In this document: piece by piece, positions 1 through 9,300 of the stretch | How positions within the stretch are numbered: the first letter of the stretch is position 1 | How the letters are laid out: every line of letters starts with the position of its first letter | Origin: Pseudomonas fluorescens | Lineage (GTDB): Bacteria; Pseudomonadota; Gammaproteobacteria; Pseudomonadales; Pseudomonadaceae | Reading direction: 5' to 3' | Assembly (NCBI GenBank): GCA_902825215.1 | Contig: LR782234.1 | Span: 4,960,001 to 5,024,000 of the forward strand | Length of the DNA: 64,000 nt | The notes under the pieces: generated by a model | Databases searched by the model: none | Seen by the model: only the letters and a program-made list of their open reading frames with translations | Told to the model about the DNA's origin: nothing | Program-made: the position numbers and the translations under genes

Positions 1-1148
1 ATATGCGCATGCCTGACGGCTGGGACGGGGCGAAAACCATCGAACACCTCTGGCAACACGACCCGCAGTTGCAAGTCGTGGTGTGCACGGCCTATTCGGA
101 TTATTCCTGGGACGAACTGCTCGACCGCCTGCAGGCGCACGACCGATTGCTGATTCTGAAAAAGCCCTTCGACAATATCGAAGTACAACAGATGGCCAAT
201 ACCCTGCTGACCAAATGGCAGATGACCGAAAAGGCTTCATTGCAGATGCATCATCTGGAACATCTGGTCGATCAGCGCACCCTGCAGTTCAAGCAGGCCA
301 GCGAAGCCCTGCAACGGGAAATCGACGAACGCAAGCAACTCGAAGGGCAACTGGTGCAGTCGGAAAAACTCGCCTCGTTAGGCCAATTGGCAGCGGGCGT
401 TGCCCACGAGATCAACAACCCGATCGGTTTCATTTCTTCGAATCTCGGCTCCCTCGACGGCTACTTCAAACAGCTGCTGGCGCTGCTCGACGCGTACCAG
501 AGTTGTGTGCCAAACCTTGACAGCGAATCGGCCGCCAGACTGCAACGTCTGCGTGAAGAGGCTGAGCTGGATTTTCTCCTCGAAGACATTCCGCTGCTGA
601 TTCGCGAGTCCAAGGAAGGCATCGGCCGGGTCGGCCAGATCGTCAAAGACCTGAAGGATTTTTCCCGCGTCGATAACTCTCAGCAATGGCAGTGGGCCAA
701 TCTGCAGCAAGGGATCGAGTCGACCCTGAACATTGTCGCCAGCGAACTCAAGTACAAGGCCGATGTGATCAAGGAGTACCAGCCGCTACCGGACATCGAA
801 TGCCTGCCGTCGCAGATCAATCAGGTGATCATGAACCTGGTGGTCAACGCCGCCCAGGCCATGGGGCCGGAGCGCGGCACCATCACCTTGCGCACCGGCC
901 TGCAGCAAGACATGGCCTGGATCGAGGTTGCCGACACCGGGTCGGGCATCGCGCCGGATACGCTGCAGAAAATTTTCGACCCGTTCTTTACCACCAAACC
1001 GGTTGGCCAAGGCACCGGCCTTGGCCTGTCGCTGTCTTACGGCATCGTCAAAAAACATGGCGGCGACATTCAGGTGCGCAGCGAACCGGGCGTGGGCACG
1101 ACGTTCCGTGTCGAGCTGCCCATGCGCCAGAACCGCCCCGCCGCTTGA
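1..1148 (+). CDS. Receiver-histidine kinase protein, 5' truncated by the window edge
   Basis: This is the C-terminal part of a two-component signalling protein; the reading frame is already open at the left edge, so the true start lies outside. The first 65 or so residues look like the end of a receiver domain (VVVCTAYSDYSW then the KKPFD lysine motif). A coiled-coil linker leads to a histidine kinase core: H-box GVAHEINNP (His about residue 135 counted from the ATG at base 3), N-box NQVIMNLVVNAAQAM, G1 DTGSGIAP, F-box FDPFFTTKP and G2 GTGLGLSLSYG. It would autophosphorylate on the H-box His. No membrane segment lies in the visible part, so this portion is cytoplasmic. The partner regulator and signal cannot be told from here. 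Family call is firm; specific role unknown. Confidence 0.93.
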   Translation, partial: MRMPDGWDGAKTIEHLWQHDPQLQVVVCTAYSDYSWDELLDRLQAHDRLLILKKPFDNIEVQQMANTLLTKWQMTEKASLQMHHLEHLVDQRTLQFKQASEALQREIDERKQLEGQLVQSEKLASLGQLAAGVAHEINNPIGFISSNLGSLDGYFKQLLALLDAYQSCVPNLDSESAARLQRLREEAELDFLLEDIPLLIRESKEGIGRVGQIVKDLKDFSRVDNSQQWQWANLQQGIESTLNIVASELKYKADVIKEYQPLPDIECLPSQINQVIMNLVVNAAQAMGPERGTITLRTGLQQDMAWIEVADTGSGIAPDTLQKIFDPFFTTKPVGQGTGLGLSLSYGIVKKHGGDIQVRSEPGVGTTFRVELPMRQNRPAA

Positions 1149-1154
1149 GGCCAG

Positions 1155-2480
1155 TCAGCCCGCTTGCTGAAAATCCAGCTCCGGCGGCTGACGACGAAAA
1201 CCGCCCGTAAGCACGGCCAGGTACACCACGCCAATCGCCAGCCAGCTCAGGCCCAGGTAGACCGCGAGGTGGTCGAGGCTGACCATCAGCCAGACATCGG
1301 CGACCAGCCCGATAAACGGGAACAGCAGGAACAGCACGAATTCACGCGGTCCCTTTTTCTCGCCACCGATCCAGTAGTGAAAGATCACCGACAGGTTGAC
1401 CAGGCTGAACGCCAGAAACGCGCCGAAGTTGATGAACGAGGTCGAGGTGGTCACGTCGAGTTTCAGCGCCAGCAACGCCACCGCGGCGCACAGCAGGATA
1501 CTGTTGACCGGTGTGCCAAAGCGCGCGTGCAGCGTGCCGAAGAAGGATTTCGGCAGCACCCCGTCGCGGCCCATCGCAAACAGCAGGCGCGAGCCGCTGG
1601 CTTGCGCGGCCAGTCCCGACGCGAACTGGCCGACGATCAGACCGATGAGGAAGATCGACACGAACAGGTCGCCACCGATGTTGCGCGCAATCTCGTAAGC
1701 CGCCGAGTCGACACTGGCGAACTGGAACGACGGATGCGCCCTCTGCACGAAGTACGAGACGCCGACGAAGATCAGCCCGCCAATCAAGGTAATCAACATG
1801 ATCGCTCGCGGAATGGTGCGGCGCGGGTCGCGGGTTTCTTCGGTCAGGGTGCTGACCGCATCGAAACCGAGGAACGAATAACAGGCGATCGCCGCACCGC
1901 TCATGATCAACGGCATCTGCAGGTCGCCATTGAAGAACGGCTCGATCGACCACAACGGCGTGCTTGCATCGCCGCCGATGTAGTGCACACACAGTGCGAC
2001 GAAAGCGATCAGCACCAAAAACTGCACCAGCATCAGCAGAGCGTTGATGCCGTTGGCCAGTTTCAGGCCGACGATGTTGATCGCGCTGGTGATACCGATG
2101 AACGCCAGCACCCAGAGCCACTGCGGGATCGACGGGAAGGCTGAGGCCAGATACGCCGCGCCGATCAACCAGATCGCCATCGGCAGGAACAGGTAATCGA
2201 GCAACACCGCCCAGCCGGCAATGAAGCCGAGCTTGGGGCTGATCGCCTTGCGCACATAGCTGTAGGCGGAACCGGCGACCGGGAATGCAGCGGCCATGCG
2301 CCCATAACTCATTGCGGTGAAGAACATTGCCACGAGCGCGGCCAGATAGGCCGCCGGAACCAGTCCTGCGGTGGTCTGGGCGAGGATGCCGAAGGTGCCG
2401 AGAACGATGATCGGGGTCATATAGGCGATGCCGAACAGCACCACCGCCCCCAGTGAAAGGGTGCGTTGCAAACGAGCCAT
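1155..2480 (-). CDS. APC-family amino acid/polyamine permease
   Basis: A 441-residue inner-membrane transporter with about twelve hydrophobic segments. It begins MARLQRTLSLGAVVLFGIAY and carries the APC first-helix glycine-rich region, PVAGSAYSYVRKAIS and the EETRDPRRTIPRAI loop typical of APC (TC 2.A.3) porters. The ATG at 2480 is preferred to an upstream in-frame start at 2591 because a GGAG ribosome site lies just upstream and the protein then starts right before the first helix. It lies downstream of the nitrilase-like gene on the same strand, with a 142-base gap holding a hairpin repeat. Substrate is probably an amino acid or amine used by the neighbouring amidase; that pairing is inferred from position only. 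Confidence 0.9.
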   Translation of the reverse strand: MARLQRTLSLGAVVLFGIAYMTPIIVLGTFGILAQTTAGLVPAAYLAALVAMFFTAMSYGRMAAAFPVAGSAYSYVRKAISPKLGFIAGWAVLLDYLFLPMAIWLIGAAYLASAFPSIPQWLWVLAFIGITSAINIVGLKLANGINALLMLVQFLVLIAFVALCVHYIGGDASTPLWSIEPFFNGDLQMPLIMSGAAIACYSFLGFDAVSTLTEETRDPRRTIPRAIMLITLIGGLIFVGVSYFVQRAHPSFQFASVDSAAYEIARNIGGDLFVSIFLIGLIVGQFASGLAAQASGSRLLFAMGRDGVLPKSFFGTLHARFGTPVNSILLCAAVALLALKLDVTTSTSFINFGAFLAFSLVNLSVIFHYWIGGEKKGPREFVLFLLFPFIGLVADVWLMVSLDHLAVYLGLSWLAIGVVYLAVLTGGFRRQPPELDFQQAG

Positions 2481-2582
2481 GGGCGACTTACTCCGAATTA
2501 TTGGTTTTATGGCAGAGCCGGGTTCGGCGAAAATTTCGGGTGTGTTTTTTATTGTGGTGTTACGTGGGTTTGTGTTGATGAT

Positions 2583-2607
2583 CGTTCCCACGCTCTGCGT
2601 GGGAACG
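2583..2607. repeat. Short perfect inverted repeat, pseudomonad intergenic hairpin
   Basis: CGTTCCCACG and its reverse complement CGTGGGAACG are separated by five bases (CTCTG). Hairpins of this sequence are common between genes in fluorescent pseudomonads. Here it lies between the nitrilase-like gene and the permease and could act as a weak terminator or mRNA-stability element. Confidence 0.7.
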
Positions 2608-2622
2608 AGCGGGAGTGACGGG

Positions 2623-3438
2623 TCAAGGGATCAACAGTTCGCGCAGGCCAGAAGCCTGCTCCACTACCTCCCCCGGCAACTTCAAACGCTGATCATCCAG
2701 ATAGCGGTAATCCCTGCGCGCCACCTGCAACTGCGCAAAATCCAGCTCAACACTGAACTGCCCTTCGTCACGTCCTGCCTCGAACAGCAACGTCCCCAAG
2801 GGATCGACCAAAGCGCTGCCGCCGGCAAACACCAGACCGTCATCCCCGGCCTCGACACGATTGACCATCAGCGCAAACGCCTGATTCTCCTGGGCGCGGG
2901 CCATGATCGCGGTGCGGTGGGTCGGGCCGTACGGGTCCATGTTGCCGTTGGTCACGATCAACAGGTCGGCGCCCAGTTGCGCCAGGGCTCGGGCCGACTC
3001 CGGGAATTCGATGTCGTAGCAGATCAGCAGACCGACGCGCACGCCGTTCCACACACAGGTCGCGTAACGGTCGCCGGGCGCGAATACGCCGCGATCCGAG
3101 GCCCACAGGTGGGTCTTGCGGTATTTCAGGGCGATGCCTTCGGGGGTGAGCAACAGCGTGGTGTTGTAGAAGCGGCCGTTGTCGTTCTCGGCCATGCCAA
3201 TCACCACGGCGATATTGCGCTCGCGCACCGCCGCCAGCACGGCGCTGATGCTCGGGCCGTCGACAGGTTCGGCGATCTGCGCCACGGTCTCGCTGTTCGG
3301 GAAGCCCATCAGGTGGGTTTCCGGAAACACCAGCAATTGCGTGTCAGCCGCGCAGGCTGCGATGGCTGCCAAGGCACGTTGCAGGTTGTACGCCGTGTCA
3401 TTGTCACGGCCCGCCAGTTGGGCGAGTTCGACTTTCAT
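2623..3438 (-). CDS. Carbon-nitrogen hydrolase (nitrilase superfamily amidase)
   Basis: A 271-residue cytoplasmic hydrolase of the nitrilase superfamily, which cleaves non-peptide C-N bonds of amides or N-carbamoyl compounds. The catalytic triad is visible: Glu40 in VFPETH, Lys108 in YRKTHL and Cys140 in LICYDIEFPE. The start is well placed: AAGGA lies upstream of the ATG at 3438. It is divergent from the LuxR-type gene (124-base shared promoter region) and followed by an APC permease, an arrangement suggesting regulated uptake and hydrolysis of an amide or amine compound. The sequence does not fix the substrate. Confidence 0.92.
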   Translation of the reverse strand: MKVELAQLAGRDNDTAYNLQRALAAIAACAADTQLLVFPETHLMGFPNSETVAQIAEPVDGPSISAVLAAVRERNIAVVIGMAENDNGRFYNTTLLLTPEGIALKYRKTHLWASDRGVFAPGDRYATCVWNGVRVGLLICYDIEFPESARALAQLGADLLIVTNGNMDPYGPTHRTAIMARAQENQAFALMVNRVEAGDDGLVFAGGSALVDPLGTLLFEAGRDEGQFSVELDFAQLQVARRDYRYLDDQRLKLPGEVVEQASGLRELLIP

Positions 3439-3562
3439 GAGTGTTCCTTGTTATCGCACCGGGCGCTGAAGGATTGCCCGGCCTCTGTCTGTGGGCCAGT
3501 ATGCGCAGCAAGCAACCGGCCAGGGAATTACGCGACCGGGGTAACCCGATAGGGGTAGATCG

Positions 3563-4363
3563 ATGACACTTTCGTTGAATGACATCACCTGGCACCGCGC
3601 CGTCGGGCAACTGATCGATGCGCTCGACAAGCCGAATTTCTGGGCGCAGCTGGTGCGTCTGCTCGAGCAGTACGTACCGTTCGATAGCTGGGTGGCGTTG
3701 CTGTTCAGTGCTGATCAGCGCCCGCAAGTCTTCGCCGAAAGCCCCGGCGAAGATGGCAGCCCGGATCCGCTGTTTCAGGATTATCTGCGCGGCCTGTACC
3801 TGCTCGATCCGTTCTACATCGCCTGCCGCGAGCAAGCGCGCACTGGCCTGTATCGCTTGTCTGAAGTGGCGCCGGAACATTTCGAACTGACCGAGTATTA
3901 CCAGCGATACTTTCGTCTGAATGTGGTCGCCGATGAAATCCAGTTCAATTGCCAGCTAGAAGGCGAGCGCACCTTGTGCCTGTCGCTGGGCAGTGAAAAA
4001 CCTTTCACTGGCGAACAGATTGCCTTGCTGTCTTTGATTCAGCCATGGGTGTTGGGTCTGTTGCGCCAGCGCCTGCCGTACGAGATCAACGAAACCGTAG
4101 CGCTGGCAACCGCGCCGGCCCAAGCCGACTGGCGCGTGCAACTGGAAGCCTCGGTACAGCAACTCAAAGGCGCGCAACTGACCGCCCGCGAACTGGATGT
4201 CGGGCGCTTGATGCTCAGCGGTTGCTCCAGTAAAGAAATCGCCCGTAAGCTGGAAATCTCCGTGGAAACCGTGAAAGTCCATAAGAAACACATGTACAGC
4301 AAGCTCGGGATCAAGTCGCAGTCCGAGCTGTTTTCGATTTTTCTGCAAGCACAGAACGCCTGA
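3563..4363 (+). CDS. LuxR-family transcriptional regulator
   Basis: A 266-residue DNA-binding regulator. The N-terminal 180 residues form a sensing region that does not look like a canonical acyl-homoserine-lactone domain. The C-terminus (about 205-262) is a LuxR/FixJ helix-turn-helix: LTARELDVGRLMLSGCSSKE followed by IARKLEISVETVKVHKKHMY. It is transcribed divergently from the nitrilase-like gene and probably controls that gene and the permease; this is inference from gene order. The ligand is unknown. Confidence 0.9.
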   Translation: MTLSLNDITWHRAVGQLIDALDKPNFWAQLVRLLEQYVPFDSWVALLFSADQRPQVFAESPGEDGSPDPLFQDYLRGLYLLDPFYIACREQARTGLYRLSEVAPEHFELTEYYQRYFRLNVVADEIQFNCQLEGERTLCLSLGSEKPFTGEQIALLSLIQPWVLGLLRQRLPYEINETVALATAPAQADWRVQLEASVQQLKGAQLTARELDVGRLMLSGCSSKEIARKLEISVETVKVHKKHMYSKLGIKSQSELFSIFLQAQNA

Positions 4364-4382
4364 GTGCCAGATGATTGTTTTT

Positions 4383-4471
4383 TGTAGGCCTTCGCCTGCT
4401 CGCGATTGCGTCGGGTCAGCCAAATCATAGGTAGCGGGTATACCGCTATCGCGAGCAGGCGAAGGCCTACA
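4383..4471. repeat. Pseudomonad intergenic inverted repeat (GTAGGCCTTCGCCTGCTCGCGAT family)
   Basis: Two arms of about 24 bases (TGTAGGCCTTCGCCTGCTCG at the left, its reverse complement ending at 4471) flank a roughly 40-base loop. It lies between the LuxR gene and the glutamate-synthase-like gene. Elements of this form are scattered between genes in P. fluorescens-group genomes. Confidence 0.8.
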
Positions 4472-4521
4472 TTGAGAATGTGTGTAACCCGCTGATTTGA
4501 GTCCGAACCCAAGGAAACCGT

Positions 4522-6141
4522 ATGAGCCTGTCCCTGCTGAGCCGCTACGCCTTCTTTGCCGTCTGCGTGGTGTTCACCCTCGCCAGCCTGCCCTTTCTCG
4601 AACATGACTGGCTCTGGCCGATCACCGCCGTCACCGGCGTGTTGAGCCTGATCGGTCTGTTCGACCTGCTGCAGAGCCCGCACGCGGTGCGGCGCAATTA
4701 TCCGATTCTGGGCAACATCCGTTATCTGGTCGAAGGCATCCGCCCGGAGATCCGCCAGTACTTGCTCGAATCCGACAGCGATGCCCTGCCCTTCTCCCGT
4801 GCCCAGCGTTCGCTGGTGTATTCGCGGGCAAAAAACGAAACCGCCGACAAACCGTTCGGCACGCTGATCGATGTCTACCAATCGGGTTTCGAATTCATCG
4901 GCCACTCGATGCGTCCGGCGCCGCTGAGCGACCCGAGCGGTTTTCGCGTTACCGTCGGTGGCCCACAGTGCAGCCAGCCGTACTCGGCCTCGGTGTTCAA
5001 TATCTCGGCGATGAGCTTCGGCTCACTCAGCGCCAACGCCATTCGCGCGCTGAATCAGGGCGCGAAACTCGGCAACTTCGCCCATGACACCGGTGAAGGC
5101 AGCATCAGCCCGTATCACCGCGAACACGGCGGCGACCTGACCTGGGAGCTGGGCAGCGGTTATTTCGGCTGCCGCACCAGCGACGGCCGCTTCGACCCGG
5201 AGCGCTTCGCCGTGCAGGCGCAGAACCCGCAAGTGCGAATGATCGAAATCAAGATGAGCCAAGGCGCCAAACCCGGCCACGGCGGCATCCTGCCCAAGCA
5301 CAAGGTCACTCGGGAAATCGCTGAGACCCGCGGCATCCTGATGGGCGAAGACTGTGTCTCGCCGTCTCGCCACAGCGCGTTTTCCACGCCGCTGGAAATG
5401 ATGCATTTCATTCAGCAACTGCGTGAACTGTCCGGCGGCAAACCGGTGGGTTTCAAGTTCTGCCTCGGCCATCCCTGGGAATTCATGGGCATCGCCAAAG
5501 CCATGCTCGAAACCGGTATTCTCCCGGACTTCATCGTCGTCGACGGCAAGGAAGGCGGCACCGGCGCCGCGCCCGTGGAGTTCACCGACCACATCGGCGT
5601 GCCGCTGCGTGAAGGCCTGCTGTTCGTCCACAACACGCTGGTCGGCCTGAACCTGCGCGACAAGATCAAACTCGGCGCCAGCGGCAAGATCGTCAGCGCC
5701 TTCGACATCGCCAGCGTGCTGGCCATCGGCGCCGACTGGGCCAACTCCGCGCGCGGTTTCATGTTCGCCATCGGCTGTATCCAGTCGCAAAGCTGCCACA
5801 CCAACAAATGCCCGACCGGCGTCGCCACGCAGGACGCGCTGCGCCAACGCGCACTGGTGGTGCCGGACAAGGCCCAGCGCGTGTTCAACTTCCACCGCAA
5901 CACGCTCAAAGCACTGGCGGAAATGCTCGCAGCGGCGGGTCTGGATCATCCCTCGCAACTCTCGGCCAAGCACTTGGTGCGACGCATGTCGGCGACCGAG
6001 ATCAAGCTGTTCTCGCAGTTGCATGTGTTTTTGAAACCGGGGGAATTGCTCACGGGCGAAGTGAACGGCGAGTTCTATTCGCGGATGTGGCAGATGGCGC
6101 GGGCGGACAGTTTTGAGCCGCAGGAGGTAGCGGCTGCTTGA
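4522..6141 (+). CDS. FMN-binding glutamate synthase family protein
   Basis: A 539-residue protein of the GltB_2 type, the FMN and iron-sulfur core of glutamate synthase without the amidotransferase domain. Two hydrophobic N-terminal segments (about residues 5-50) suggest membrane attachment. The TIM-barrel FMN domain contains SMSFGSLSANAIRALNQGAK, GEGSISPYH, the KPGHGGILP loop and GKEGGTGAAP. A cysteine cluster CIQSQSCHTNKCPTG matches the 3Fe-4S ligand set of GltB. The real substrate is not established for these stand-alone proteins. The gene appears monocistronic and ends at a bidirectional hairpin. Confidence 0.93.
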   Translation: MSLSLLSRYAFFAVCVVFTLASLPFLEHDWLWPITAVTGVLSLIGLFDLLQSPHAVRRNYPILGNIRYLVEGIRPEIRQYLLESDSDALPFSRAQRSLVYSRAKNETADKPFGTLIDVYQSGFEFIGHSMRPAPLSDPSGFRVTVGGPQCSQPYSASVFNISAMSFGSLSANAIRALNQGAKLGNFAHDTGEGSISPYHREHGGDLTWELGSGYFGCRTSDGRFDPERFAVQAQNPQVRMIEIKMSQGAKPGHGGILPKHKVTREIAETRGILMGEDCVSPSRHSAFSTPLEMMHFIQQLRELSGGKPVGFKFCLGHPWEFMGIAKAMLETGILPDFIVVDGKEGGTGAAPVEFTDHIGVPLREGLLFVHNTLVGLNLRDKIKLGASGKIVSAFDIASVLAIGADWANSARGFMFAIGCIQSQSCHTNKCPTGVATQDALRQRALVVPDKAQRVFNFHRNTLKALAEMLAAAGLDHPSQLSAKHLVRRMSATEIKLFSQLHVFLKPGELLTGEVNGEFYSRMWQMARADSFEPQEVAAA

Positions 6142-6188
6142 ATCGTGCGTTCCCGACGATGATTCGTTACGGCGAAGCAGATAGACAA

Positions 6189-6226
6189 AAGCCCCGATCT
6201 CTCGATCAGGGCTTCGTTGTTTTTAC
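6189..6226. terminator. Bidirectional rho-independent terminator
   Basis: AAGCCCCGATC and GATCAGGGCTT form a hairpin with loop TCTC and one internal mismatch, followed on the plus strand by CGTTGTTTTT. On the minus strand the stem runs into TTTTG. It would end the glutamate-synthase-like gene and, in its former state, the permease whose remnant lies at 6238-6330. Confidence 0.8.
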
Positions 6227-6237
6227 GGTTACGATTC

Positions 6238-6330
6238 AGGAAGCCGAACGCGCCACGCCCTGCGCTACCTCAGTCGGCTGCAACCTGAGCACATGGAACA
6301 ACTCGGTCAGCAGTACCGGAAACGCCGGCC
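6238..6330 (-). pseudogene. 3' remnant of a second AAT-type amino acid permease gene
   Basis: Read on the minus strand this stretch encodes AFPVLLTELFHVLRLQP followed by TEVAQGVARSAS and TGA. It aligns without gaps to the last 31 codons (stop included) of the intact permease at 10302-11723 (PAFLLLLTVLFHVFKLQP...AVRSAS); by hand count 66 of 95 bases agree. The match stops at 6330, ten bases from the stop of the adjacent toxin gene, so only the tail of this permease survives. The two copies are too different to be a recent target duplication. The toxin gene therefore appears to have replaced the body of a permease that once ended at the terminator at 6189-6226. Confidence 0.8.
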
Positions 6331-6339
6331 AGCGTCCTG

Positions 6340-9300
6340 TCAGCCTGCCGTCACACCAACAATCGTCATCACCGGCCTGTTCACTACTTTCGTCACCTTG
6401 TATTCAGAGAAAACCTCCACGACCGTCTCAGGCGGCGCGCCCCATCCAGGCTTCGCTGAGGAGTGTTTGCCAATTCTGGGGGCCCCCTGGACGGACTGGA
6501 AGTGCAGTTTCCACGAACCGGCCTGGCGGTCGTACTTCATGAATGCGAACCCCGTAAGTATCGAATCTGCGTCACCGTTTGCGTTCACGCGCAATCCATA
6601 ATCCTGGAATTCCATGGATGTGCTAAGACCCCAACCATGCTCGTCCGTTGGCAATCCGTTGTACTGCGCAAATTCCTTTGCTCCTTCAACATGCCTGACC
6701 CGCAACAGATGAGAATCCAGTTGGTTAACCACCAGCGAACAGCCAGAGAAATCAGGTGTGAACAGATAATCCGGTTGGCCCCATTTGGGATGAACCGGTA
6801 TGTCGACGTAGCCGCCCTGGGGCGCCCAATAACCACTGACGGCATTCGCGCCGACAGGAAGTTTGTCGACTTCAAGGTCATGGATTTTCAATGCATTGAA
6901 TTCTTTCCCGACCGAGTTCGCAGGCTGGATACGCTCCATGACAAAGAAGAAATTCGCACCGCTGTCTGTTCTGGCCAACTGAGCTTTGATCGAGGCGCTA
7001 TATTCAGAGGCGTTCGTTTTCGTCAAGGATCCGACGACCGACAATCGACTGAATTCATCGACTGACAGCGCCCGATGAATGTCGGTGCGCTGGAACGAAT
7101 AATGTGTAGTGAACCTTTGCCCCCAATCAAAAGGCAGGTGCGCCGTTTGACTATTGCGAATGGTTTCAATGACAGGTTCCCACAGGCCATTGGGCAGCCG
7201 CTCGCGCACAAAGGCTGTTTCGAGATTCAAAGGATTGTTTGCGGTAAAGACCAGCTGGTTCGCCAGACTGGCGTTTTCATCGATGATCGCGCCTGCCGGC
7301 ACGTCCGCCGCCTCTGCTGGGAGGTCGCCGCCGCGCAGTGACACCGGCTGCCACTGGTCAGGCGCCACTTGCCAGAGCCGGCTGCCATTGGCCCGACCGG
7401 TTGTGTGATCGACAATGACGACATCCGTAAGCTCTGCGTTCAGGGAGAAATCATTGCTGATCCTGTAGTAAGCCTGGTGGCCGGTCGCATCAATGTTGCG
7501 AATATAAAAGCGCTGGCCATCGGTGCTTCGGAAAATGCCTTTGGCATTGGCTTCAAGACCGGCAACGACCGAAGGCTTGATGGCGAACGTACGCATATCG
7601 TAGTTGCCAAACCCGCCGACGCCGGAGGGCCGAAAGTCGCCTGGAACACCATACGGCCGTTTGCTCAGAGGGCTGTAGGGATACCAGCCAGCGCCTTGCA
7701 ATACGCCCACGCTTTCATAACTGTGTGCACCCACCTGGAAAACACCCAGCGCGGCCGGTCCGTGCTGTTTGCTCACGCCAATCAGCAAGTCATACCCAAA
7801 TACAGCCTCTCGAAACCTGTCCAGCTGCTGCAAGCCTTTCAAGCCGAGGTACTTGACTCCCATAACCAGAAACTTTCCTCCCGCCACGAATGCGGTTAGC
7901 GGGTTGAGTTCGCTGATGACGAAGACCCCGATGACTCTTGCCGCCCGTAGCCCACGGCTAAGCGCCGAAGCACTTTTGCCGACGACCTGCGTCAGCTTCG
8001 CCACCGTCGACGCCCCGGCAGTCACGAAGCCCAATGCATCGAAAAACAGGTCCACTGCACCGTCGAAATACTTGCCGTTGATAAAGTTGGTGATCGCTGA
8101 CTTGAACGGGATCAGGTCAACGACGAAATCGATAACCTTCTGCACGACCGCATTTTCCCGCTCTTGCGTCGTCTGCCCCTTGGCTGCATTCAGAATGTCC
8201 TCGCTGTCCAGATCAAGGTGCTCGACGAACGCCTGGGCAATCAGCTCGGTTCGTTCGCTGGAATAACTGGCGGGCACCGAAATACCGTTCGCGGTGTGTG
8301 CCAGCAACTTCTCGGCCTTCGCCTCGTCAGCCAGATTGAAAGACTCGATGGTGTGTTTGATGCTCGGAACGGATGGATTGGTGCGCTCGGTCGCTTCCGC
8401 CGAATCATAGGTACTGGTGTGGATACCCCCCTTCTTCAGGTCGATTTCATACAGCTTCGATTCGTGGTCCAGCTCAACTTTCACCCTCAGCATGCGGTCT
8501 GTGGATATCAGGTTCCGGCCCCACAGATTCAGACTCAAACGATAGGTCTTGTATTGGTAAAACGAGACGTGACCGTGTTCGAGGTTTTTTCTGTCCTCCA
8601 GCGGCAACTCGGCGATCAGATGTTTGACAAACAGCCGCGCGCCCTGCTTGAGGTTGCTGACAGCGTTTTCAAATTGCGTCTGGAACGCCTCTGTCACGCC
8701 AAGTTCCAGCGGTGCATTGATCTGCTCGAGCAGCGGCAACAAGCGTGGGTCGCGGGTTGTCCATTGATAGTAGGGAGGCCCGCCCATCATGACGATGTCG
8801 AGCAGCGAATATCGGCCGTTGAGTGTCGGGTACAAATGGGCCCCGTCAAGGGCGATAACCTTGGGCTGTTCCAGAAGGCGTTCTTCAAACGGCAGGTCGC
8901 CTTTGAACGTGTTCTTCAGTCTGGCCAGCGCGATAGCCTGGCGACTTGGTAACTCGCTGTTCAACAGAATCGAGGTATTAAGGCGGTCGGCCAGTTGCAG
9001 GTTGAAGTGTGTCTTGGCGCTCTCCAGTTCATCACGGGTGTAATGTTCACTGTGGTTCTTTTGCACCACGCCGCTGACTACGCCCCAATCTGCCAGCGCG
9101 GCGGCCTGGACGTGCTGAACAACTTGCGAGTCGACCTGCACAGCGCTTTCAGCGCTGGCCATGACCTGGGCGAACGTCATATAAGCGACTTTTCCGGGTG
9201 TGTGTGCCTCGATCGTTCGCGCCGCAACGGTCAGGTTGAACCACGCCGTGGTGCCGTACTTCAAGTCAGGGGGTAATTGCTCGATGAGAAACTCGGGCGC

